Shown one piece after another: positions 1-5,942 of a stretch of DNA of 10,002 nucleotides. The notes beneath the pieces were generated by a model. It made no database searches, was not told where the DNA came from, and was given only the letters and a program-made list of their open reading frames with translations. Source of the DNA: an uncultured Eubacteriales bacterium (GTDB lineage: Bacteria > Bacillota > Clostridia > Oscillospirales > Oscillospiraceae); the NCBI GenBank assembly GCA_900321335.1, contig ONVR01000348.1:1-10002 (forward strand). The letters run 5' to 3'. A program made the position numbers and the translations under genes. Every line of letters begins with the position of its first letter. Position 1 is the first letter of the stretch.

Positions 1-1
1 C

Positions 2-985
2 GACAGTGAGATGGCCGTGCGGATGCAGGCGGCCGCCTATCAGATCCACTCCCTGTACGCCTACAGCGACTGGGCTCTGCGCCAGTGCTTTCCCCAGACG
101 GCCCAGGATGAGCAGTTGGACCGGCTTGCGCAGGTGTGGGGCATCAGCCGGAAGGGGGCGGAGAAAGCAATCGGCACGGTCCGCTTTACGCTGACCGACA
201 CAGCCGCCGCAGCGGTTCTCGTACCGGCGGGGACGGTGTGCGCCAGCCTGTCCGGTGAGGAGTTTATCACCCTTGCCGACGGCGTGATCGCGCCCGGAGA
301 GCGCTTTGCAGACGTAGCGGCGGAGGCCATGGAACCCGGCAGTGCCGGAAATGCGGCGGAAAACACCGTGGTTCTGCTCACAGATGCCCCCGTGGGCGTC
401 AGTGGCTGTACCAATCCCCAACGCTTCACGGGTGGCACCGACGGGGAGACAGACGATGCCCTGCGGGCGCGGGTCCTGGCGCTGTCCACCGGCATGTTCA
501 ACAGCGCCAACGCCGCCTTTTATGAGGCGCTGACGCTGGATACGGACGGGGTCGGCGCCGTGTCCGTGCTGCCGAAAAACAGGGGAGCCGGGACGGTGGA
601 CGTGGTGATCGCTTCCAACATCGGCATGCCCGGCAGTGAACTGCTGGCGCAGGTGCAGGCAAAGCTCGACGAGGCCCGGGAGCTTTGCGCCGATGTGCAG
701 GTGATCGCCCCGAGACCCGTTCCCGTCACGGTCCGGGCTCGGGTGGCGGTGAAAACCGGCTGGTCCGAGACGGAGGTGCTGCGCAACGTGGAGGATCTGC
801 TCTATGACAGCTTCAGCGGCAGACGCCTGGGCAGGGATCTGATCCGGGCGGAGCTGATCGCGGCGATCTTCGCTGTGGACGGTGTGAAGAACGTGGAACT
901 GGAATCGCCCCAGGCCGACATTCAGGTGGAAAAGGACGTGCTGCTCCGGCTGTCCTCCATCCACGTGAGCGGGTGGAACGCATGA
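2..985 (+). CDS. Baseplate J/gp47-like phage tail protein, 5' end outside the window
   Basis: This is a structural protein of a contractile-tail baseplate, related to Mu gp47, P2 gpJ and Bacillus XkdT, which assembles into the wedge around the tail tube. The frame is open to the window edge; the first Met (base 11) is probably internal, because family members have some tens of residues before the segment seen here. Counting from that Met, the hallmarks are a VPAGT segment followed by a hydrophobic beta-rich stretch (about 71-92), the GGTDGETDDALRARV motif (141-155), which corresponds to the family's GGTDEE/SDE-type signature, then a VDGVGAVSV-like strand, a GAGTVDVVI strand (about 193-201) and a C-terminal region ending in VDGVKNVELESP. 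The downstream gene starts inside its stop codon, so the two are co-transcribed and probably translationally coupled. Whether the element is a live prophage, a remnant or a tailocin cannot be told from here. Confidence 0.9.
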   Translation, partial: DSEMAVRMQAAAYQIHSLYAYSDWALRQCFPQTAQDEQLDRLAQVWGISRKGAEKAIGTVRFTLTDTAAAAVLVPAGTVCASLSGEEFITLADGVIAPGERFADVAAEAMEPGSAGNAAENTVVLLTDAPVGVSGCTNPQRFTGGTDGETDDALRARVLALSTGMFNSANAAFYEALTLDTDGVGAVSVLPKNRGAGTVDVVIASNIGMPGSELLAQVQAKLDEARELCADVQVIAPRPVPVTVRARVAVKTGWSETEVLRNVEDLLYDSFSGRRLGRDLIRAELIAAIFAVDGVKNVELESPQADIQVEKDVLLRLSSIHVSGWNA

Positions 986-1443
986 CGGGGTATTTCGACT
1001 ATCTCAAAAGTATGCTCCAGCCCCTGCGGGTGTACCGGTTTGACGGCACCTATGTGGGCGCGGAGCTGCAGAGCCTGGCAAATGCCCTGGACGGCGCCGC
1101 GGAAACGATCCGGCAGCGCCAGGAGAACGTGACCGATCCGGGCACCGGCGGAGAGGCGCTGGACGGTTACCGGCAGATGATGCCGCTGCTGGACGGCGAC
1201 GCATCGGAGCAGCAGCGCCGGCGCTTTATCCGGGCCGTTTTGCAAATGCCCGGAAAGGTCCTGTCAAAGAGGGTCATCAACGACCTGCTGGGAGAGCTTG
1301 GCGTTAACGCCGTCGTCCGGGAGGGGAGCGAGCCCTTTACGGCGGAGGTGGTGCTGGGCGAAAACGAGGATACCGACCGGGCAAAGCAGATCCTGGAGAC
1401 GGTCCTGCCCTGCCACCTGAACGTGGTATACGTAAGTGAATAG
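982..1443 (+). CDS. YmfQ/XkdU (Mu gp48, DUF2313)-like phage tail protein
   Basis: The 153-residue product is a probable baseplate or tail-end component. In Mu-like and PBSX-like phages a gp48/XkdU protein is encoded directly after the gp47/XkdT baseplate protein, the arrangement seen here. The sequence opens with YFDYLKSMLQPLRVY and an acidic-aromatic DGTYVGAEL stretch, continues with a helical, Arg/Gln-rich middle, and has a C-terminal half (about 85-153) with a VINDLLGELGVNAVV segment followed by predicted beta strands. The length is slightly below the usual 180-200 residues of the family. ATG 982 is chosen because it overlaps the previous stop as ATGA with a GGGTGG element 7 bases upstream; a GTG at 973 in the same frame is the alternative. 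The family assignment rests on gene order and overall resemblance, with no catalytic motif to confirm it. Confidence 0.7.
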   Translation: MTGYFDYLKSMLQPLRVYRFDGTYVGAELQSLANALDGAAETIRQRQENVTDPGTGGEALDGYRQMMPLLDGDASEQQRRRFIRAVLQMPGKVLSKRVINDLLGELGVNAVVREGSEPFTAEVVLGENEDTDRAKQILETVLPCHLNVVYVSE

Positions 1444-1472
1444 TCCCGCGGCAACCCGCAGAGACAAACGTA

Positions 1473-1510
1473 AAAAAAGCAGTACCCATGCACATGGGTA
1501 CTGCTTTTTT
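1473..1510. terminator. Bidirectional intrinsic terminator between convergent operons
   Basis: An 18-base arm (1473-1490) pairs perfectly with 1493-1510 around a CA centre. The outer six pairs are A-T, so each transcript direction ends in a T-run behind a GC-containing stem core (GCAGTACCCATG and its complement). It sits 29 bases after the stop of the phage tail gene and 39 bases after the stop of the ABC exporter gene on the other strand, so it can stop transcription from both sides. The paired tight loop will in practice open to four or more bases. Confidence 0.93.
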
Positions 1511-1549
1511 CATGTATTGCAGATTGCGGGAGAGTGCGCTTTCCGCGCT

Positions 1550-3481
1550 TTACTCCAGCTCAAAGGCGCCGGTGTAGAGCTGATAGTATTTGCCCTTTTC
1601 GGCGATGAGCTGTTCGTGGTTTCCCCGCTCGATGATCCGGCCGTGATCCAGCACGAGGATCACGTCGGCGTTCTGGACGGTGGACAGACGGTGGGCAATG
1701 ACAAACACCGTCCGGCCGGACATCAGGGCGTCCATGCCCTGCTGGACCAGAGCCTCCGTTCTCGTGTCGATGGAGCTGGTGGCCTCGTCGAGGATCATGA
1801 CGGGGGGATCAGCCACGGCGGCTCTGGCGATGGACAGCAGCTGGCGCTGGCCCTGAGAGAGCCGGCCTCCGTCGCCCTCGATCATGGTGTCGTAGCCCTG
1901 GGGCAGACGCATGATAAAGTCGTGGGCGTTGGCGAGCTCCGCCGCGGCGATGCACTCCTCATCCGTGGCATCCAGACGGCCATAGCGGATGTTCTCCATG
2001 ACCGTGCCCGTAAACAGGTTCACGTCCTGGAGCACGATGCCGAGAGAGTGGCGCAGATCGGTCTTTTTGATGTCGTTGATGCTGATGCCGTCGTAGTGGA
2101 TCTTGCCGTCGGCGATGTCGTAAAAGCGGTTGATCAGATTGGTGATGGTGGTCTTGCCCGCGCCGGTGGCGCCGACGAAGGCCACTTTCTGACCGGGCTT
2201 GGCAAACAGGGAGATGTTGTGCAGCACCGTCTTGTCGGGGCTGTAGCCGAAGTCCACGTCGTCAAAGCGCACGTCGCCCTGAAGCCGGGTGTATTGGAAG
2301 GTGCCGTCGCTCTGGGGGACCTTCCAGGCCCAGATGGAGGTGTGCTCATCGGTCTCCGCCAGGTCGTTGCCTTCGTACTTGACATTGACCAGCGTTACGG
2401 TGCCGTGGTCCTCCTCGGAGGGCTCGTCAAGCAGGTCATAGATCCGTTCCATACCGGCCAAAGCCATGATTACGGCATTGACCTGCTGGGAGACCTGGCT
2501 GATGGGCATGGTGAAGCTCCGGGAGAGGATCAGAAACGCTGCCACGGTGCCCAGGGTAATGCCGAAGACGTTGTTAATGGCGAATATACCGCCGATGACG
2601 GCCAGGAACACGTACTGGAAGTTGCCCATGTTGGCCATGATGGGCATCAGAGAGGTGGCGATCCGGTTTGCCCGGTTGGAGTTTTCAAACAGCTCCTCAT
2701 TCCGGCGGTCGAACTCCTCCTTGCAGGCCTGCTCGTGGTTGAAGACCTTGACCACACGCTGGCCGTTGATCATCTCCTCCACGTAGCCGTTGACGTCGCC
2801 CAGGGACTTCTGCTGGCCCACAAAGTATTTCGTGGCGCTGCCGGCGACCTTCTTGGTGATAAAGACCATGGAAGAGGAGGTGACCAGCACGATGACCGTC
2901 ATCACAACGCTCTGGGAGAGCATGGTGAAGAATACCACCACCAGGGAGATGGCAGAGTTGACCATCTGGGGCAGGCTCATGGTGATCATCTGACGCAGGG
3001 TGTCGTTGTCGTTGGTGTACTTGCTCATCACGTCGCCGTAGGTGTGGGTATCGAAATACCGGATGGGCAGCGTCTGCATATGGGTGAACATATCATCCCG
3101 GACATCCTTGAGGATGCGCTGGGCAGTGATGGCCATGACGCGCTGGAAGGTGAAGGTGGACACGATGCCCACGGCGTAGATGGCAGCCATCTGCAGGATC
3201 CGGCGCAGCAGGGCGGAGAAGTCGGGATCGGTCTTGCCCAGCAGGGGCATGATGTAGTTATCGATAAGATCCCGGATGAACACGGAGCCCCGGGAGGTGA
3301 CAAAGGCGCTGATGATGATGCAGCACAGCACCAGCAGCATGCGGCCCTTATAGGGGGCGAAATAGCTCAGAAAGCGCCGGATGGTTCCCTTTTTCAGCTT
3401 CGTCTTCGGGGCGAGCATCCCCGCGCCTCTGGGACCGGGAGGGGGCGCCTGACGGCGGACTTCATTTCTGTTTTCAGCCAT
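1550..3481 (-). CDS. ABC exporter half-transporter, canonical-ATPase subunit of a heterodimer
   Basis: The 643-residue product is a type IV (ABCB/MsbA-like) exporter subunit in the cytoplasmic membrane. A basic, Pro-rich N-terminal tail (1-35) precedes six membrane helices (about 46-330). The nucleotide-binding domain (about 400-640) has Walker A GATGAGKTT (437-445, Lys443), Q-loop Gln485, signature LSQGQ (541-545), Walker B VMILDE with catalytic Glu566, and switch His597 in IAHRLS. The catalytic Glu and His are intact, while the signature reads LSQGQ instead of LSGGQ. This matches the TM288-type subunit of heterodimeric exporters, whose altered signature faces the partner's inactive site. 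A linker of about 45 residues (355-400, with a Trp-containing segment) between membrane and ATPase domains is longer than in MsbA. ATG 3481 is preferred over an in-frame GTG at 3490 because AAGGG lies 11 bases before the ATG but only 2 before the GTG. It overlaps the upstream gene by 8 bases. The substrate is unknown; multidrug export is an inference from the family. Confidence 0.96.
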   Translation of the reverse strand: MAENRNEVRRQAPPPGPRGAGMLAPKTKLKKGTIRRFLSYFAPYKGRMLLVLCCIIISAFVTSRGSVFIRDLIDNYIMPLLGKTDPDFSALLRRILQMAAIYAVGIVSTFTFQRVMAITAQRILKDVRDDMFTHMQTLPIRYFDTHTYGDVMSKYTNDNDTLRQMITMSLPQMVNSAISLVVVFFTMLSQSVVMTVIVLVTSSSMVFITKKVAGSATKYFVGQQKSLGDVNGYVEEMINGQRVVKVFNHEQACKEEFDRRNEELFENSNRANRIATSLMPIMANMGNFQYVFLAVIGGIFAINNVFGITLGTVAAFLILSRSFTMPISQVSQQVNAVIMALAGMERIYDLLDEPSEEDHGTVTLVNVKYEGNDLAETDEHTSIWAWKVPQSDGTFQYTRLQGDVRFDDVDFGYSPDKTVLHNISLFAKPGQKVAFVGATGAGKTTITNLINRFYDIADGKIHYDGISINDIKKTDLRHSLGIVLQDVNLFTGTVMENIRYGRLDATDEECIAAAELANAHDFIMRLPQGYDTMIEGDGGRLSQGQRQLLSIARAAVADPPVMILDEATSSIDTRTEALVQQGMDALMSGRTVFVIAHRLSTVQNADVILVLDHGRIIERGNHEQLIAEKGKYYQLYTGAFELE

Positions 3482-5210
3482 TGTCGTCACCGCCCTTCTG
3501 CTGGGAAGCGTACACTTCCTGATAGATCTTGTTGGTGGCCAGCAGCTCCTCGTGGGTGCCTACGGCGTTGACTCTGCCGCCGTCGAGAATGATGATCTTG
3601 TCGGCGTCCTGAACGGAGGAGACCCGCTGGGCAATGATGATTTTCGTGGTGTGAGGGATCTCGTCCCGGAAGGCCTGCCGGATCCTGGCGTCCGTGGCGG
3701 TATCCACGGCGCTGGTGGAGTCGTCCAGAATGAGGATTCTGGGCTTTTTCAGCAGGGCTCTGGCGATGCAAAGCCGCTGCTTCTGACCGCCGGAGACGTT
3801 GGTGCCGCCCTGCTCGATGTAGGTGTCATACCCGTCGGGCATCTCCTGGATAAACTCGTCGGCACAGGCCAGCTTACAGACGCGCTTGAGCTCCTCGTCC
3901 GTGGCGTTTTCGTCACCCCAGCGGAGGTTTTCCCGGATGGTGCCGGAGAACAGCACGTTTTTCTGCAGCACCATGGCCACGCTGTCCCGGAGGGATTTCA
4001 GGTCATAGCTGCGCACGTCCACGCCGCCCACCCGGACGGTGCCGGCGGTGGCGTCGTAGATCCGGGGGATGAGCTGCACCAGGGTGGATTTGCTGCTGCC
4101 GGTGCCGCCCATGATGCCAACGACCTCGCCGGAGTTGATCTTCAGATTCACGTCGGACAGACACAGCTTCTCCGGATCGCCGGAGTAGCTGAAGCTCACG
4201 TTCTGGAACTCGATGGAGCCGTCGGTCACCTCGGTGATGGCAAGGGGCGGGCTGGTGATGTCGCTCTTTTCCGTCATCAGGGCGTTGATGCGCTGGGCGG
4301 CGTTGCGGCCCATGGTGATCTGCACGAAGACCATGGAGAGCATCATCAGACTCATGAGGATCATGGTGGAATAGGTGTATACACTCATCAGCTCGCCGGT
4401 GGTCAGGGAGTGGTCGACGACGATGAGCTTTGCGCCGATCCAGGACACCAGGATCAGGCTGGTGTAAATGGCAAACTGCATCATGGGCATGTTGAAGCTC
4501 ATGATCTTTTCCACGCTTACAAAGTTGTGAAACAGGCTGCCGGAGGCTTTGCCGAACTTTTCGTTTTCAAAGTCCTGCCGGACGAAGCTCTTGACGACGC
4601 GGACGCCCCGGAGATTCTCCTGCACCACGGCGTTCATGTTGTCGTAGTTGGTAAAGACCCGCTTGAACAGGGGGAATACGTGGCTGGCCAGGAAGATCAT
4701 GCCCCCGCCCAGCAGGGGGATCACGCACAGGAAGATGATGGCCAGCTTCCAGTTGTAGTGGATGACCATGGAAAGGGAAAAGATCAGCATCAGCGGCGCC
4801 CGGAAGGCCATGCGGATGAGCATCATAAAAGCGTTTTGCAGCATGGTGATGTCCGTGGTCAGCCGGGTTACGATGCTGGATGTGGAAAACTTGTCAATGT
4901 TGGCAAAGGAGAATTCCTGCACGTTGTAAAAGGCGTCGTGCCGCAGGTTCTTGGCAAAGCCCGCGGAGGCCGTCGCGGCCGCCCGGGCGGAGCCGATGCC
5001 TCCGGCCATGGAGCAGCCCGCGGCCAGCAGCAGCAGTACGCCCATAATCAGGATCGTGCGCATATCCCCGGCGTTGACGCCCTTGTCAACGAGCCGTGAC
5101 ATGAGAAACGGGATCAGAATCTCCATGCCGCACTCAATGAGCATCAGCAGGGGAGCCAGTACGGTCTGTTTTTTGTACTCCCGGATGCTCTTGGCTAACT
5201 GTTTGATCAT
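3474..5210 (-). CDS. ABC exporter half-transporter, degenerate-site subunit of a heterodimer
   Basis: The 578-residue product is the partner of the following gene. Six membrane helices are visible (about 17-37, 53-75, 128-150, 154-177, 240-265, 278-300). The ATPase domain has Walker A GGTGSSKST (368-376, Lys374), Q-loop Gln416, signature VSGGQ (472-476) and Walker B RILILDD (491-497). Position 497, normally the catalytic Glu, is Asp, and position 528, normally the switch His, is Gln (IIAQR). These two exchanges mark the degenerate-site subunit of heterodimeric exporters (TM287, and one partner in BmrCD and LmrCD pairs). Its own ATP site should bind but barely hydrolyse ATP, while its intact VSGGQ completes the active site of the partner. 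It is first of the two transporter genes, 24 bases after the MarR gene, with GGAGGA (5221-5226) ten bases before the ATG. MarR control suggests induction by a toxic or signalling compound, which is not identifiable here. Confidence 0.96.
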   Translation of the reverse strand: MIKQLAKSIREYKKQTVLAPLLMLIECGMEILIPFLMSRLVDKGVNAGDMRTILIMGVLLLLAAGCSMAGGIGSARAAATASAGFAKNLRHDAFYNVQEFSFANIDKFSTSSIVTRLTTDITMLQNAFMMLIRMAFRAPLMLIFSLSMVIHYNWKLAIIFLCVIPLLGGGMIFLASHVFPLFKRVFTNYDNMNAVVQENLRGVRVVKSFVRQDFENEKFGKASGSLFHNFVSVEKIMSFNMPMMQFAIYTSLILVSWIGAKLIVVDHSLTTGELMSVYTYSTMILMSLMMLSMVFVQITMGRNAAQRINALMTEKSDITSPPLAITEVTDGSIEFQNVSFSYSGDPEKLCLSDVNLKINSGEVVGIMGGTGSSKSTLVQLIPRIYDATAGTVRVGGVDVRSYDLKSLRDSVAMVLQKNVLFSGTIRENLRWGDENATDEELKRVCKLACADEFIQEMPDGYDTYIEQGGTNVSGGQKQRLCIARALLKKPRILILDDSTSAVDTATDARIRQAFRDEIPHTTKIIIAQRVSSVQDADKIIILDGGRVNAVGTHEELLATNKIYQEVYASQQKGGDDNG

Positions 5211-5234
5211 GTACTGATTGTCCTCCGAAAACGA

Positions 5235-5714
5235 TTATTCTTTGAAGTTGTCCAGAATGATGGACAAAAGACGCACGAGCTCCTGCTGGTCGGCAAGACT
5301 CATGCCCGCGGTCAGACGCTGCTGTATGGTCACGTTGGACGCCAGCAGTCTGTCCTTGTAGGCGTCGGCCTTTTCCGTCAGATAGACGTCCTTTACCCGG
5401 CGGTCTTCCCCGTTGGGGACGCACCGGACAAGGCCCTTCTGCTCCATACGCTTGATGATGCCGCTGACGGTGGGATGCCGGACCCGGAGATGCTGTTCGA
5501 TCTCCTTTTGTGTGGCGCACCGGTTCGGCCTGCAGCCCAGAAATTCAATGATGATACACTGGACCGGCGTCAGCCCCGTTCCGGCGAGGAACTGCTCCCG
5601 GCATCTGTGGATTTCGTGCATGACGCATTTGAGCGTAAAATCCGCCTGGCGATTCAGAACAGGCGTCTGCTGGGTTTGATCCGTGTCGTTCACCTCTTTT
5701 CCCGAAAAGTTCAT
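5235..5714 (-). CDS. MarR-family transcriptional regulator
   Basis: This winged-helix regulator presumably controls its own operon with the two ABC exporter genes. Counted from the ATG at 5714 (159 residues), an N-terminal dimerisation helix (about 25-45) leads to the LTPVQ segment, a helix-turn-helix with recognition helix RHPTVSGIIKRM (about 79-90), and a wing carrying the MarR hallmark DRR...LT (104-113, in EDRRVKDVYLT); the C-terminal helices complete the dimer interface. The start is uncertain. A GTG at 5735 extends the frame but lies inside the promoter. The ATG at 5714 would leave only about five untranslated bases and no ribosome binding site. A GTG at 5693 gives 152 residues, a normal MarR length, but the strong GAGGTGA next to it covers the start itself. 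The conserved core is the same in all versions. It is 24 bases from the transporter gene and on the same strand. Confidence 0.93.
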   Translation of the reverse strand: MNFSGKEVNDTDQTQQTPVLNRQADFTLKCVMHEIHRCREQFLAGTGLTPVQCIIIEFLGCRPNRCATQKEIEQHLRVRHPTVSGIIKRMEQKGLVRCVPNGEDRRVKDVYLTEKADAYKDRLLASNVTIQQRLTAGMSLADQQELVRLLSIILDNFKE

Positions 5715-5725
5715 AACTGGGTCAA

Positions 5726-5754
5726 ATTGTAGCACGCTACGTTTTATATGTCAA
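5726..5754 (-). promoter_or_regulatory. Promoter of the marR-ABC exporter operon
   Basis: Read on the minus strand, a perfect TTGACA (5754-5749) is followed after exactly 17 bases by TACAAT (5731-5726), one mismatch from the sigma-A consensus -10 box. Transcription should begin near 5719. This fits the marR gene just downstream and rules out the upstream GTG at 5735 as its start. Confidence 0.85.
5729..5740. promoter_or_regulatory. Candidate MarR operator overlapping the -10 box
   Basis: The palindrome GTAGC-AC-GCTAC has five-base arms and lies in the spacer of the marR promoter, with its end covering the first bases of the -10 box. MarR-type dimers typically bind short palindromes of this kind over their own promoter, so binding here would block the operon. 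The site is short for a MarR operator (usually 16-20 bases), so the assignment is a position-based inference. Confidence 0.45.
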
Positions 5755-5843
5755 TATATATGATACAATTCCTGTAAAAATTTCACGAAGGGACAAGATG
5801 TAGTCTCCGGGGAGGATTTTTTTCATTTTCCTGAAAGAAACTA

Positions 5844-5873
5844 TTGAGCCGACGGCGGCAACTGTGATAGAAT
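5844..5873 (+). promoter_or_regulatory. Promoter candidate for carB
   Basis: TTGAGC (5844-5849) and TAGAAT (5868-5873) are separated by 18 bases, with a TG one base before the -10 box (extended -10). Predicted transcription start is near 5880, giving a leader of about 63 bases. The leader holds one weak hairpin (CGCAG at 5900-5904 pairing with CTGCG nearby) but no T-run, so no attenuator or PyrR-type element is recognisable. Confidence 0.6.
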
Positions 5874-5929
5874 AGAAAAAATAATGCGCAACTATGCCCG
5901 CAGATACGCTGCGAGACGCCATACAATGC

Positions 5930-5936
5930 GGAGGAG
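5930..5936 (+). promoter_or_regulatory. Ribosome binding site of carB
   Basis: GGAGGAG ends six bases before the ATG at 5943. It is a near-perfect match to the anti-Shine-Dalgarno sequence at ideal spacing, which fixes the start of the fused gene. No comparable site precedes the internal dapF-type ATG at 9153. Confidence 0.9.
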
Positions 5937-5942
5937 ATCGTT

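Noticed and set aside
1455..1530. CCCGCA and TGCGGG flanking the terminator as a possible insertion-element end repeat or attachment site
   Set aside because: Six-base inverted repeats at this distance are expected by chance in GC-rich DNA, and no transposase or direct repeat accompanies them.
1436..3571. Open frame of 711 codons on the plus strand opposite the ABC exporter gene
   Set aside because: It runs through the terminator and antisense to a gene with all ABC motifs; its composition is that of a shadow frame.
3552..5099. Open frame of 515 codons on the plus strand opposite the first ABC gene
   Set aside because: Same reasoning: antisense, His/Gly/Val-rich, no start signal, no domain.
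5803..5823. CTCC-GG-GGAG followed by seven Ts, resembling a small terminator on the plus strand
   Set aside because: The stem is only four pairs with a two-base loop, and no plus-strand gene precedes it; it may be chance in an AT-rich stretch.
5899..5914. Small hairpin in the carB leader as a possible attenuator or riboswitch
   Set aside because: The stem is five pairs, no competing structure or T-run exists, and the leader is too short for a known riboswitch class.
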